DNA of 64,000 nucleotides from Desulfuromonadales bacterium (GCA_030154185.1 JASKKK010000008.1:1-64000), one strand, 5' to 3'. Positions 26,669-36,619 are shown, numbered from the stretch's first letter. Numbers and translations are program-made. Notes: generated by a model from the sequence alone, not told the origin.

Positions 26669-28882
26669 ATGAATCAAAAAATTCTCAAACGGGTCAAACG
26701 CAGAGACCGCATTGCCCGCCATGTCATCACGGTGGGCGGGGTGGCGATCATTTTCAGCGTTATCCTGATTCTGTTCCTCATTGCGCGCGTTACCTTCCCC
26801 CTCTTTTCGGGGGCGCAAACGGAACAGGTCGCCAGATTTCCCGTATCGACGGCCCCTGTGGCGGCAGGCCTGGACGATTATCTGGAATACCCCTTTGTCA
26901 TCGACGTGCACGGCGTGGTGCGGTTTTATGCGCCACCCGGCGGAGAGTTGGCGGATGAAATACGTCTGCAGCCCCCGACAGCTGGTAGCGGGATACAGTC
27001 CGTCGAACGGTTTGCCGGTCTGAACTTCGGCGTTTTGTGGGAGGACGGATCGCAGACGCTTGAACAGGTCCGTTTTACGACCCGTTTCGATGAACAGGGG
27101 CAGCGCATCCAGGACCGTCGGATCGCTCGTCTGGCGACGTTTCCTCCTCCTTCCGGAGGTTCGGTGATGGAATCTTTGGTGCGCATTTCCGAGGATGGCC
27201 GCCAGACGCAGGTACTGCTGCTGGATGATGGCAGCCTTCATGTACGACAGGATAGCGAAACCGAAGACCTGTTTGGTAATGTCGAGAAAGAAAGCCATGC
27301 CTTCGTTCTTTCCGGGCTTCCTGATGAAACCATCGCCGCATTGACCATGGATCGACAGGGGACAACCCTTTATGCCGGTACCGATCAGGGTACCTTGCTG
27401 CGCTGGGATCTTTCCGAGCCGGGCGAGGTGGAACTTCTCGATCGTCTGCCGGCCTTTCCTGATCGCCGGGCGATTACGGCGCTGGGCCTGGTTTTCGGTG
27501 ATGTATCTCTGGCTGTCGGCGATTCCGAGGGGGGCGTTTCGACCTGGTTCCCCGTACGGGTTTCCAGCCAAGGAATGCATAAGCAGCTGCAGCGGATTCA
27601 TACGTTGGCTTCCCACAATGCCGCTGTAAAGACGATATATCCCTCCCTGCGGGACAAGTCCCTGATAAGTGTTGATGTTGAGGGGGTGTTGCACCTTGAT
27701 CACATGACCAGCGAACGTCACCTGTTGAGTATCGAAACCGATGCGCCTTTGGTGATCAGCAGCCTGTCTCCCGACGGCCGCGGCCTGGTGGCTGTCGATG
27801 CCGATGGCGGAGCTCATCTCTGGAAGGTGGATAATCCCCATCCGGAGATCAGCTGGAAGACGTTGTTCGGCAAGGTCTGGTATGAAGGTTACGACAAACC
27901 GGAGTACGTTTGGCAGTCGTCTGCCGCAACGGACGATTTCGAACCGAAAATGAGCCTTACGCCATTGATATTCGGCACCATCAAGGGAACCTTTTACGCC
28001 ATGCTTTTTGCGGTTCCCCTGGCGATACTCGGTGCCATATATACCAGTCAGTTCGGTCATCCCCGACTGCGAGGCGTGATCAAACCGGCGGTCGAGATCA
28101 TGGCGGCCATTCCGTCGGTCATCATCGGTTTTCTGGCCGCCCTGTGGTTTGCTCCATTGTTGGAAAAGTCGATTCCCGGGTTGTTTCTAAGTCTTGCCTT
28201 TGTGCCCTTGTTCCTGCTGGTGGCCATTGTTCTCTGGCAGGCGATCTGCAGACACCCGCGCTTAGAGAACCTTGATCGCGGTCTGGAATTTCTGTTGCTG
28301 GCCCCGGTTCTTGTTGCCGCGGTGTTCTGTGCCGTCAAGCTGGGGCCCGTTGCGGAGAGCGCCTTTTTCGAAGGCAACTTCAAACTCTGGCTGTTCGGGC
28401 AGACGGGGGTTCGTTACGACGCGCGAAACAATATCATCATCGCTTTTGCCCTTGGGTTTGCTGTCATTCCGATTATTTTCACCATGGCCGAAGACGCTTT
28501 GTCCAACGTACCCAACAGCCTCAAGGCGGCTTCGCTGGCCCTTGGGGCCAGCCGCTGGCAAACGGTCTGGCGGGTCATCCTGCCCTCCGGCAGCCCGGGA
28601 ATATTTGCCGGTACCATGATCGGATTCGGTCGTGCCATCGGTGAAACCATGATCGTGCTCATGGCGACCGGCAATACCGCCATCATGGATTGGAGTATTT
28701 TCAACGGCATGCGGCCATTGTCGTCGAACATCGCCGTTGAGATACCGGAGGCCCCCGTCGGCGGTACCCTTTATCGGGTCTTGTTTCTGTCCGCCGTTAT
28801 CTTGTTTGTCATGACTTTTATTCTCAACACCGTGGCCGAACTGGTTCGCCAGCGTTTGCGTAAGAAGTACGGCCGGTTTTGA
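26669..28882 (+). CDS. pstC: Phosphate ABC transporter permease PstC with large periplasmic domain
   Basis: At 737 residues this is more than twice E. coli PstC. After TM1 (~22-45) comes a ~380-residue extracytoplasmic region with propeller-like repeats (e.g. TLYAGTDQGTLLRWDLS, GLVAVDADGGAHLWKVD). The permease core follows (~430-737) with EIMAAIPSVIIGFLAALW and the coupling helix region ASLALGASRWQTVWRVILP. Such enlarged PstC proteins occur in Pseudomonas and deltaproteobacteria; the role of the extra domain is not established. ATG 26669 is preferred to GTG 26663 (AAGGTG upstream). Confidence 0.92.
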   Translation: MNQKILKRVKRRDRIARHVITVGGVAIIFSVILILFLIARVTFPLFSGAQTEQVARFPVSTAPVAAGLDDYLEYPFVIDVHGVVRFYAPPGGELADEIRLQPPTAGSGIQSVERFAGLNFGVLWEDGSQTLEQVRFTTRFDEQGQRIQDRRIARLATFPPPSGGSVMESLVRISEDGRQTQVLLLDDGSLHVRQDSETEDLFGNVEKESHAFVLSGLPDETIAALTMDRQGTTLYAGTDQGTLLRWDLSEPGEVELLDRLPAFPDRRAITALGLVFGDVSLAVGDSEGGVSTWFPVRVSSQGMHKQLQRIHTLASHNAAVKTIYPSLRDKSLISVDVEGVLHLDHMTSERHLLSIETDAPLVISSLSPDGRGLVAVDADGGAHLWKVDNPHPEISWKTLFGKVWYEGYDKPEYVWQSSAATDDFEPKMSLTPLIFGTIKGTFYAMLFAVPLAILGAIYTSQFGHPRLRGVIKPAVEIMAAIPSVIIGFLAALWFAPLLEKSIPGLFLSLAFVPLFLLVAIVLWQAICRHPRLENLDRGLEFLLLAPVLVAAVFCAVKLGPVAESAFFEGNFKLWLFGQTGVRYDARNNIIIAFALGFAVIPIIFTMAEDALSNVPNSLKAASLALGASRWQTVWRVILPSGSPGIFAGTMIGFGRAIGETMIVLMATGNTAIMDWSIFNGMRPLSSNIAVEIPEAPVGGTLYRVLFLSAVILFVMTFILNTVAELVRQRLRKKYGRF

Positions 28883-28893
28883 CAGGATCGCAT

Positions 28894-30492
28894 ATGAAGA
28901 GCTTTTGGAAACAAGGTGAACCCTTTGTCTGGGTGACCGGTGCTGCGTTGTCGGTCACTCTGCTTATGGCGATGGTGCTCATCGTCGTCGTACTGGTCAA
29001 CGGTCTTGGCGTTTTCTGGCCGTCTAAGGTGGCAACCGCCAAGCTGCACGATGGCGGAAGCGTTTTGGGGGAAGTGGTGCGCAGCGAGGCTGTTTTCGAA
29101 GGGGAGGGCGAACGGTTGCAGTTCAAGATCGGCAACCGCGAGCTTTACGGGCTCGATTTTCGATGGATCGACAAAACCGATATCTCCAGCATCACGTATG
29201 CGGACGATACCATGGTCCTGGAGCGCATGGAATACGGGAATTTCTATGGTCGGCTTATCGGACTTAGTCCAGAGGCGCAAGCCGTGTCGGGTGGTGGTGA
29301 TGCCGTGCAGCAATTGCGTCAAGCGCATGCGTATGTCATGCAGCAGAAGGATCAGTTGGAAGAATTGGATGACGAGCTGGCTTCCGTCAATTACCGCATG
29401 GATCAATTGCAACGTAAAGAGAAGGCACTGCTTTATAAAGGGCGGTCTCCCTCCGACCCGGAAATTCAGACGCTCCGACAAAAGCGGAACGGTTTGACGG
29501 AAAAGTTTCAATCTCTGCACCAACGCCAGATGAAGCAGGTCACCGAGTTACGAAACTATACCGCGACCTTTACTGATATTTCCGGGACCGATCGCGATAT
29601 GGCCCTGATGGATCTGGTGCGTTTTTATCAGCCCAACAGCATGTCCGTTTTCAGCAAGGTCCGTTATTATCTGATCAAGCTGGTCGAGCTTCTGACCGGC
29701 TCGCCGCGGGAGTCGAACACCGAAGGAGGGTTGTTTCCGGCAATATTCGGTACCGTGATGTTGATTTTCATCATGAGTCTGTTTTCCTTCCCTCTCGGTG
29801 TGCTTGCGGCAATATACCTTCGCGAGTACGCCAAGGAGGGCATGGTGGTGAGAATGGTGCGTATTGCCGTAAACAACCTGGCCGGGATTCCCTCCATCGT
29901 GTACGGCATTTTCGGATTGGCTTTTTTCGTTTATGGTGTCGGAGGCAGTATCGACCGACTGTTCTATCCGGAGCAGCTGCCGACGCCGACTTTCGGTACC
30001 GGCGGCATTTTGTGGGCCAGCCTGACCCTGTCGCTGTTGACCGTTCCGGTGGTCATCGTGGCGACGGAGGAGGCCCTGGGGGCCATCCCCGCCGGGGTGC
30101 GCGAGGGGTCGTTGGCTCTGGGGGCGACCAAATTCCAGACCCTGACGAGAATTCTGCTTCCCATGGCATCCCCGGGCATCATGACCGGGCTGATCCTCGC
30201 CATGGCTCGCGCTGCAGGAGAGGTTGCTCCACTGATGATTACCGGTGTGGTCAAGATCGCGCCGGCACTGCCGGTGGACGGAAATTTCCCCTTTTTGCAC
30301 CTGGACCGGAAATTCATGCACCTGGGTTTTCATATCTACGATATCGGTTTCCAGTCACCCAATGTCGAGGCGGCTAAACCGATGGTCTTCGTGACCACTC
30401 TGCTGCTGGTGCTCATCGTCTTGATCATGAGCAGCGTGGCTATCCATTTGCGCAACAAGATGAAGAAGCGCTATACCTACGGAACTTTTTAG
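28894..30492 (+). CDS. pstA: Phosphate ABC transporter permease PstA with N-terminal extension
   Basis: A 532-residue permease. TM1 (~15-40) is followed by a ~240-residue soluble region that includes a coiled coil (~140-210, e.g. QLEELDDELASVNYRMDQL). The permease core has NNLAGIPSIVYGIFGLAFF and SLALGATKFQTLTRILLP, ending with a basic tail. ATG 28894 follows AGGA and lies 11 bases after the pstC stop. Like PstC it is the enlarged type, suggesting that the two periplasmic extensions interact. Confidence 0.92.
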   Translation: MKSFWKQGEPFVWVTGAALSVTLLMAMVLIVVVLVNGLGVFWPSKVATAKLHDGGSVLGEVVRSEAVFEGEGERLQFKIGNRELYGLDFRWIDKTDISSITYADDTMVLERMEYGNFYGRLIGLSPEAQAVSGGGDAVQQLRQAHAYVMQQKDQLEELDDELASVNYRMDQLQRKEKALLYKGRSPSDPEIQTLRQKRNGLTEKFQSLHQRQMKQVTELRNYTATFTDISGTDRDMALMDLVRFYQPNSMSVFSKVRYYLIKLVELLTGSPRESNTEGGLFPAIFGTVMLIFIMSLFSFPLGVLAAIYLREYAKEGMVVRMVRIAVNNLAGIPSIVYGIFGLAFFVYGVGGSIDRLFYPEQLPTPTFGTGGILWASLTLSLLTVPVVIVATEEALGAIPAGVREGSLALGATKFQTLTRILLPMASPGIMTGLILAMARAAGEVAPLMITGVVKIAPALPVDGNFPFLHLDRKFMHLGFHIYDIGFQSPNVEAAKPMVFVTTLLLVLIVLIMSSVAIHLRNKMKKRYTYGTF

Positions 30493-30504
30493 CAAGGTGA
30501 AGTT

Positions 30505-31287
30505 ATGAGAGACAATAACTCCGTCACCGTGACGGATCCGATTGTGCAAGTGAAGAATCTCGACTTTTATTACGGGACATCGAAGGCTCTGCACGATATC
30601 AATCTGGACTTCCAGCGTAACAAGGTAACCGCTCTGATCGGGCCTTCCGGATGCGGCAAGTCCACCCTGTTGCGTTGCCTGAACCGTATGAACGATCTGG
30701 TGGACGGCGCGCGTGTCGATGGGAGTATCCGTCTGGACGGCACCGAGGTCAACACCGCGGCCATGGATGTCATCGAACTGCGTCGCAGGGTCGGCATGGT
30801 TTTTCAGAAGTCGAACCCCTTCCCCAAATCCATTTACGAAAATGTCATTTACGGTTTGAGAATCGCAGGAGTCCGGGACAAGACCGTGCTGGATGAAACA
30901 GTAGAGCGCAGTCTGCGTAATGCCGCTTTGTGGGAGGAGGTCAAGGACCGGCTGCATGAATCGGCCCTCGGGCTTTCCGGCGGCCAGATGCAGCGCCTGT
31001 GCATCGCGCGGGCCATAGCCGTGAACCCGGAGGTGGTGCTCATGGACGAGCCGTGCTCGGCTCTCGATCCCAAATCGACGGCCCGGGTCGAGGAGCTGAT
31101 CAGTGAACTGCGCGAGAAATACACCATCATCATCGTGACCCACAACATGCAGCAGGCCGCACGGGTTTCCGACTGCACCGCTTTTCTGTTCGAAGGGGTG
31201 CTGGTGGAGTACGGCATCACCGAAAATCTGTTCGTCAAGCCGCGCAACAAGCAGACCGAAGATTATATCACCGGTCGATTCGGTTAA
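30505..31287 (+). CDS. pstB: Phosphate ABC transporter ATP-binding protein PstB
   Basis: A 260-residue ATPase with Walker [10 protein letters not shown] (46-54), Q-loop VFQKSNPFP, signature [14 protein letters not shown] (~157-170), Walker [14 protein letters not shown] and H-loop IIVTHNMQQ. It powers PstCA. It starts 12 bases after pstA and is followed by phoU. Confidence 0.96.
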   Translation: MRDNNSVTVTDPIVQVKNLDFYYGTSKALHDINLDFQRNKVTALIGPSGCGKSTLLRCLNRMNDLVDGARVDGSIRLDGTEVNTAAMDVIELRRRVGMVFQKSNPFPKSIYENVIYGLRIAGVRDKTVLDETVERSLRNAALWEEVKDRLHESALGLSGGQMQRLCIARAIAVNPEVVLMDEPCSALDPKSTARVEELISELREKYTIIIVTHNMQQAARVSDCTAFLFEGVLVEYGITENLFVKPRNKQTEDYITGRFG

Positions 31288-31311
31288 GGCCACCAACATA
31301 AAGAGGTCAGA

Positions 31312-31959
31312 ATGCATATAGCACGGGAAATCGAAAGTCTCAAAAAAAGGGTGCTGACTCTCAGTGCCATGGTCGAGGAAAGTTTCGACCGTTCCGTACA
31401 GGCGCTCAACCGCATGGACGGGGTTCTTGCCCGGCAGGTGATCGATTCGGATATCCTGGTTGACCAGACCGAGGTCGATATCGAAGAAGAATGCCTGAAG
31501 GTTCTGGCGCTTCATCAGCCGGTTGCGAACGATCTGCGGTTTATCATCTCCATCCTCAAAATCAACAATGATCTCGAACGCATCGCGGATCTGGCCGTCA
31601 ATATTTCCGAACGTGTCATCGATCTGCAGAAGATGGAGCGCGCGCCGATCCCCTTCGACTTCACCACCATGTCCCACAAGGTTCATGCGATGGTTAAAAA
31701 GAGTCTCGACTCTCTGGTGAATCTCGATCCGCAGCTGGCCAGGGAGGTTATCAGTCTCGATGACGAAGTCGACGCCATGCACCATGAAACCTATCAACTG
31801 GTGATCGACCAGATAAAGGAGCATCCCGATCGCATCCAGGCGTTGATCTGTTATCTGGTCATTTCCCGCTATCTGGAACGCATTGCGGACCAGTCGACCA
31901 ACATCGCCGAGGATACCCTGTATCTCATCGAAGGCAAAATCGTTCGGCACCAGCTGTAA
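31312..31959 (+). CDS. phoU: Phosphate signalling protein PhoU
   Basis: A 215-residue all-helical protein with two PhoU repeats. Metal/phosphate-linked motifs are seen in each half (DLRFIISILKINNDLERIADLAVNI and CYLVISRYLERIADQSTNIAED). It couples the Pst transporter to PhoR and represses the Pho response when phosphate is high. The last gene of the operon, it is followed by a strong inverted repeat. Confidence 0.95.
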   Translation: MHIAREIESLKKRVLTLSAMVEESFDRSVQALNRMDGVLARQVIDSDILVDQTEVDIEEECLKVLALHQPVANDLRFIISILKINNDLERIADLAVNISERVIDLQKMERAPIPFDFTTMSHKVHAMVKKSLDSLVNLDPQLAREVISLDDEVDAMHHETYQLVIDQIKEHPDRIQALICYLVISRYLERIADQSTNIAEDTLYLIEGKIVRHQL

Positions 31960-31987
31960 TCCGCCTGCCTGACCGGGTCCTGTGAAC

Positions 31988-32020
31988 AGCAAAGCCCCGC
32001 CAATTCGGCGGGGCTTTGCT
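31988..32020 (+). terminator. Hairpin at the end of the pst operon
   Basis: A 14-bp perfect inverted repeat, AGCAAAGCCCCGCC (31988-32001) with its complement at 32007-32020 and a five-base loop. No T run follows, so it may stabilise the 3' end or act with other factors rather than as a classic terminator. Confidence 0.6.
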
Positions 32021-32114
32021 GCTGGTATCTGTGACGAGAAAAAGCGTTACATCCAGGGAGCAACCGGTCTTTCTTGTCCTTTGTCCTCAGTCTTCGGGCC
32101 TCGGGCCTCGGGCC

Positions 32115-32690
32115 TTATCCCTTCCCGTTATAAATTTCCCCGCCCAACCGCCGGTACTCCTGCAGCACCGCGACAGCTTTTTTTCGGCAGATATCGCGCA
32201 GCACGCGGACGCCTCGTTTTTCCAGCAACTGCGGCCATCGGGGAGGTTTGTCGCCTTCGTCGAACCCGACGGCGCGCGCATCGCTTTCGCGGGCGCCGCA
32301 TGCCAGCTGTTTCAATCCCGCCCAGGGGATGGCGCCGAGGCACATGGCGCATGGAACGGTGGAAGTGGTCAGTTCGGCATTGAGTCCGGCGGCGGCGAAG
32401 GAGAAATTGTTCACCCGTTTCTGCGCCAGCATCAAAGCCACCATTTCGGCGTGAGCCACCGAACAGTTGACGGAGGTGACCAGGTTGACGCCCGGGGCGA
32501 TCAGTTGCCCGCTGTCGAGGTCGAACACCGCCGCCCCGAAGGGGCCGCCGCTGCCGCGCAGGATATTGCATCTGGCCATCTCGATCACCAGAGACATGCG
32601 ACTTTCCGGCGTGGCGAAGATTCGCTCGGGGGGAGGCAGCATGTCGGCAAGCCAGGTCGGCAGGCAAAGATGAAAAGAGGGGGGGATCAT
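32115..32690 (-). CDS. Nucleoside deaminase (cytidine/deoxycytidylate deaminase fold)
   Basis: A 191-residue zinc hydrolase with the catalytic HAEM and the zinc pair PCAMC, plus FGAAVFD ahead of them. It is the COG0590-type nucleoside/guanine deaminase fold. The C-terminal region FDEGDKPPRWPQLLEKRGVRV is not the tRNA-adenosine-deaminase type, so a free nucleobase/nucleoside substrate seems likelier. ATG 32690 overlaps the FRG gene stop (ATGA), indicating translational coupling. The FRG-domain link is unusual for a housekeeping deaminase. Confidence 0.87.
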   Translation of the reverse strand: MIPPSFHLCLPTWLADMLPPPERIFATPESRMSLVIEMARCNILRGSGGPFGAAVFDLDSGQLIAPGVNLVTSVNCSVAHAEMVALMLAQKRVNNFSFAAAGLNAELTTSTVPCAMCLGAIPWAGLKQLACGARESDARAVGFDEGDKPPRWPQLLEKRGVRVLRDICRKKAVAVLQEYRRLGGEIYNGKG

Positions 32691-33529
32691 GTGCCGTGTC
32701 GCGGAATCTGAGCCTCGACGCCCTGAATCAGTTCACACTCCTCGATGCATCGCGGACTGTAGTGGCGTTTGAGCCATAAACTGAGGCCGTCGAGACCCGG
32801 GAATAGAACCCGTTCGGTGATATTGGATTGATCGAGTTTGTCGCGAATTTCCCATTTAAGTTCGGCCGGGATGATGATTTTGCGCCAGATGGCCGGATGC
32901 TCGCGAAGAAATTCGCACAGGGTTCTTTGGGGATCGGACATGACGGAAAAAAAGGCGAACTGATTGACGATACGATCTTCCATGGATGGCGGTTCGAGGA
33001 ACAGGGCGGTATTGTCTCTGGACAGGGTCTGCAGATCATGCAGGTGGGGAATAGCCTCGTTGAGCATCTCTATGGTAAACACATTGGCGCCTTCCTTGCC
33101 GAGTTTGTCGCGCAGAGGTTTGGGCAGCAGTTGATGGGTTTTGACGTAGTTGACCGCCCAGATGGCACCATCGAGGTCGAATTTGCAAATGTTTGCCGTG
33201 GCAAAGTGCATGGCGATGAGGGGGGAATAGGTCCAATCGAGCAAGCGGGTTGGCAGGCCGTAGTGTTGAGCCACGGACATCCAGTTCCAGAAGGCGTTTG
33301 ATTCCACAGCGGAACGGTGAGCGTATTTTTTGAAATTGCGCATCAGGTGGCGTTCCAGGTCGGCATATTTGCCACCGAGGCGCATCAGGGTTGTTTTCAG
33401 CGTGTAACGGGTATCGGAGAGTCCGCGAAAAGCGAAGCGGGAACGAAATCGTCCGATTTCGTCATTCCACGAATCGGCAAACAGCTCTTTTTGCAACTCG
33501 TCAAAACTGCTGACGCGGATTTCATTCAT
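32687..33529 (-). CDS. FRG-domain protein
   Basis: A 280-residue soluble protein. The FRG domain (~5-125) is recognised from FRSRFAFRGLSDTRYTLKTTL, the ERHLMRNFKKYA helix and WMSVAQHYGLPTRLLDWTYSP. FRG (Fic/RelA/GpsB-like naming aside, an uncharacterised alpha/beta domain with an FRG motif) is frequent in accessory and phage-linked proteins. The function is unknown. Its stop overlaps the deaminase start, and it starts 34 bases after modE. Confidence 0.88.
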   Translation of the reverse strand: MNEIRVSSFDELQKELFADSWNDEIGRFRSRFAFRGLSDTRYTLKTTLMRLGGKYADLERHLMRNFKKYAHRSAVESNAFWNWMSVAQHYGLPTRLLDWTYSPLIAMHFATANICKFDLDGAIWAVNYVKTHQLLPKPLRDKLGKEGANVFTIEMLNEAIPHLHDLQTLSRDNTALFLEPPSMEDRIVNQFAFFSVMSDPQRTLCEFLREHPAIWRKIIIPAELKWEIRDKLDQSNITERVLFPGLDGLSLWLKRHYSPRCIEECELIQGVEAQIPRHGT

Positions 33530-33563
33530 GGGGAATGCTTTCTATAAAGCGGGAAAAGAGGGG

Positions 33564-34376
33564 TCAGACCATGCCCAGGATCACGCTCGACTCCTGGACC
33601 ACGGCCCAGGCTTCATCGCCTTCATGTAAGTCGAGTGCCTGATCGCTGGCCTTGGTCAGGGTGGCGCTGACCGTGTTGCCGCCCGGTAATTCAAGCGTGA
33701 CTTCGCAGTCGACCTTGCCCTCGACAATGCGCTGAACGGTGCCCTGCAGTATGTTGCAGGCGCTGAGTCGGGCAGAGCCGAGTTCTTTGACGATGATGAC
33801 GGCAGGGGCCTTTGCCATGGCCACAACCTTCGATCCGATTTCCAGGTCAAGGGCTTCGACGCTTTCGTTGGTGATCTGCGACGACAGACGGTCTCCTCCC
33901 TTGAGCTTTATGGTAACCAGGGTATTGATGGCGCCTTTTCGCAGTTGCGCGACTTCGCCGGACCACATGTTGCGAGCGCTGACTTTCATATTGACTTTCC
34001 TCAAAAATTGGTAAAAACCTTCTCCATCTTCCAGATGTTTGCCGATGGAGCTTAAAAAACGCTCGTGTTCTTCCTGGATGAGACGATACCGGCGGATGAC
34101 CTCTTTGCCGGCTTCGGTCAGATGGGTCCCGCCGCCACCGCGCCCGCCGGTCTGTTTGATGACCAGCGGTTGATCGGAAAGGTTGTTGAGCATTTCGATC
34201 TGTTCCCAGGCGGTCTTGTAGCTGATACCGACCGCTTTGCCGGCTTTGGTGATCGATCCGAGTTCCCCGACTTTTTCCAGCAGCCGGATGCGGCTGCTGC
34301 CGAGAAAATCCTGCCCCGATTTTTTGAACCAGAGAGAACCTGTCAGGCTGAGATCCGCTGGATTATTCTTTTTCAC
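33564..34376 (-). CDS. modE: ModE-type molybdate-responsive transcription regulator
   Basis: A 270-residue regulator. The N-terminal winged HTH has SSRIRLLEKVGELGSITKAGKAVGISYKTAWEQI and the GRGGGGTHLTEAGKEVIRRY wing. Two tandem TOBE (molybindin) domains occupy ~130-270 (MKVSARNMWSGEVAQLRKGA and SARLSACNILQGTV). It binds molybdate or tungstate and controls Mo uptake genes. I chose GTG 34376, since AAGGAG lies about nine bases before it; an upstream frame opening would add 24 residues without support. No mod transporter is adjacent; FRG and deaminase genes follow. Confidence 0.92.
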   Translation of the reverse strand: MKKNNPADLSLTGSLWFKKSGQDFLGSSRIRLLEKVGELGSITKAGKAVGISYKTAWEQIEMLNNLSDQPLVIKQTGGRGGGGTHLTEAGKEVIRRYRLIQEEHERFLSSIGKHLEDGEGFYQFLRKVNMKVSARNMWSGEVAQLRKGAINTLVTIKLKGGDRLSSQITNESVEALDLEIGSKVVAMAKAPAVIIVKELGSARLSACNILQGTVQRIVEGKVDCEVTLELPGGNTVSATLTKASDQALDLHEGDEAWAVVQESSVILGMV

Positions 34377-34537
34377 GTAGGGCTGCTCCTTGCTACAGGG
34401 ATAAAAAGGGTTTTTTATTAATTTAGTAGCTTTGAAGCGATAAGGCAAATGTAAATCATTGTATTCGAGAATTCACCTGGGGGGAAATGTATCTGGAAGC
34501 AGGTTGGAGAAGTCGTCTGGGAAACTTGACGGGAAGC

Positions 34538-36619
34538 TCAAATAAGGAGTGCAGGCTTAACCAGGCTGGAGGATGCCCGTGTATCGAATTCGCGGTTCAG
34601 GGCGGTTTTCAGCGTCACCGGCAGGCACGGCTTCTGAAACAGGAAGCCCTGACCGCAGCGACAGCCCATGCCCAGCAGCAGGTGGTGCTGGGCGTAGTTT
34701 TCAATGCCCTCGGCAATGGCGATCAGATTCAAGTTGCGGGCGAGGGCGAGGATGGCTCCGATCATGGCGGCGTCGCTTTGGCTGTCGGGCAGGTTTTTGA
34801 TGAAATGCCGATCGATTTTCAAATAATCGAAAGGGAGGGTCTTCAACCGATGAAGAGAGGTATAGCCCAGGCCGAAATTATCCAGTGTCCAGCTTACGCC
34901 AAGTTTTCTGACACTGTGGAGAATGCTTTCGGCCCGTCCTTCGGTTTTCTGCAAGGTAAGTTCGTCTATTTCCAGTTCCAGGCAATCGGGAGAGAGGCCT
35001 ATGTCGTTTAAAACGGCGGCGATGATTTTGTCGAGCTGACGTTGCCTGAACTGACTGCTGGACAGGTTGACGGCCACTGGCACCCTGAGCATGCCCGGTT
35101 TTTGCAAGGAAGCGCAGAACTCGCATGCCTTGCGCAAAATGCTGTTTCCGAGGGGAACCATCAATCCCATTTCTTCCAAGTGGGGTAAAAAGGTTTCCGG
35201 GGGCAGGGTGGTGCCGTCGGGTTGCCGCCATCGCAACAGCGCCTCGATGCCTATGATATCGTGGGTGGAGAGGTTATAGCGGGGCTGGAAAAGTAGATAA
35301 AATTCCCAATTGTCCACCGCACGACGCAAATGGGTTTCCAGTTCCAGTTGGGCCATCAGGGCCTGGTTCATTTCCTCGGAGTAAAGCTGATAACTGTTGC
35401 CCCGATCTTCCTTTGCCACATACATGGCGGTATCGGCGTTGCGCAACAACAGTTCGGCAGAGGCGCCGTCATCAGGAAAAATCGCGACCCCTATACTGGC
35501 GGTAACGACCAGGCGGTGCCCTGAAACGAGATAGTCCTTTGAAAGGTTTCTGAGTAATTTGTGAAGTATTTTAGGTATGTTGGAGCTGTGTTTGAAGCCG
35601 GATAAAATGATGATGAATTCATCTCCGCCGAGACGTGCGACAGTGTCGTTGCCGCGCAGGCACTGTTGCAGTCGCTGCCCGGCCATTCTGAGCAGTTGGT
35701 CTCCCGTCGCGTGTCCCAGGGAGTCGTTGATCTGTTTGAAACGGTCGAGGTCAATGAACAGCACCGCCAGGGGATGTTTGAAACGCTTGGCTTCCGCCAG
35801 TGATTGTTCCAGGCGATCATGCAGTAACGCCCGGTTCGGTAATCCGGTAAGCTGGTCATAATAGGCCATCTTCTCCATACGATGGTCTCTGGCAGGTTGA
35901 CGACGACGGTCCATGAACAAGCCTATCGTATAGGTTCTTGTGCCGGTATCGACGTTTGCCAGAAGTAAATCGACAGTTATGGTCGACCCGTCTTTGCAGC
36001 GGCAGGTTGTCTCGCGCGTATCATGGGGCGGATCGGCGCTTGTTTTCCAAGGGAGAGGTGGCCACTCCTGCCTGGCAGGATCCTGGTCGTATAAAGGATC
36101 CAGAATGTCTTGGATGTCCTGGCGAAATGCTTCTTTGCCGTCGTATCCGAACAGGTCGGCGGCTTGGGGGCTCCAGTAGCAGATCCTGCCTTGGTCGTGG
36201 AACACCACCATGGCAGCATGATTTTCAGCGGCCATTTTCTGCAGCATGCCAAGACATTGACGAGAGAATCGTTTTGCCCGGTAGGCATTGGTGATGTCCT
36301 GGAACGTGGCACGGATGGCTTTGGGCAGGGCAGGGGTTGCAGGAGCGAAACGTCCTTGCAGATAGAGGCGTTTTCCACTGGGTGTTCGGCAGCATAGCAG
36401 TGCCGATGTTGCGGCATGGGTCTGAAGCTTTGCCAGTATGCGCTGCCAGCGGTTTTCCTGACCGGGAGACAACAGCTCCTGCAGGTCAAACCGGGGCTGG
36501 CGCTCTGGCGTATACTCCATAAGAGACAGCCATGCGCGGCTGCTGCCTATGATACGTCCATCCGGCCGCAAAATGCAGATGAGATCGGTACCTTTTTTTG
36601 TGGTCGGTTTTTTGCCCAT
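34538..36619 (-). CDS. PAS-GGDEF-EAL c-di-GMP enzyme with degenerate EAL site
   Basis: A 693-residue protein from ATG 36619 (a TTG at 36715 is an alternative). Two PAS-like regions come first (~5-105 and ~130-260). The GGDEF domain (~270-430) has an intact RLGGDEF with the I-site RGND five residues before it. The EAL domain (~445-690) keeps EALLRW and IAEGIEN. But the usual DDFGTG metal motif reads LDNFGLG, losing one acidic ligand, which would lower phosphodiesterase activity. It is probably mainly a cyclase or sensor. Confidence 0.9.
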   Translation of the reverse strand: MGKKPTTKKGTDLICILRPDGRIIGSSRAWLSLMEYTPERQPRFDLQELLSPGQENRWQRILAKLQTHAATSALLCCRTPSGKRLYLQGRFAPATPALPKAIRATFQDITNAYRAKRFSRQCLGMLQKMAAENHAAMVVFHDQGRICYWSPQAADLFGYDGKEAFRQDIQDILDPLYDQDPARQEWPPLPWKTSADPPHDTRETTCRCKDGSTITVDLLLANVDTGTRTYTIGLFMDRRRQPARDHRMEKMAYYDQLTGLPNRALLHDRLEQSLAEAKRFKHPLAVLFIDLDRFKQINDSLGHATGDQLLRMAGQRLQQCLRGNDTVARLGGDEFIIILSGFKHSSNIPKILHKLLRNLSKDYLVSGHRLVVTASIGVAIFPDDGASAELLLRNADTAMYVAKEDRGNSYQLYSEEMNQALMAQLELETHLRRAVDNWEFYLLFQPRYNLSTHDIIGIEALLRWRQPDGTTLPPETFLPHLEEMGLMVPLGNSILRKACEFCASLQKPGMLRVPVAVNLSSSQFRQRQLDKIIAAVLNDIGLSPDCLELEIDELTLQKTEGRAESILHSVRKLGVSWTLDNFGLGYTSLHRLKTLPFDYLKIDRHFIKNLPDSQSDAAMIGAILALARNLNLIAIAEGIENYAQHHLLLGMGCRCGQGFLFQKPCLPVTLKTALNREFDTRASSSLVKPALLI

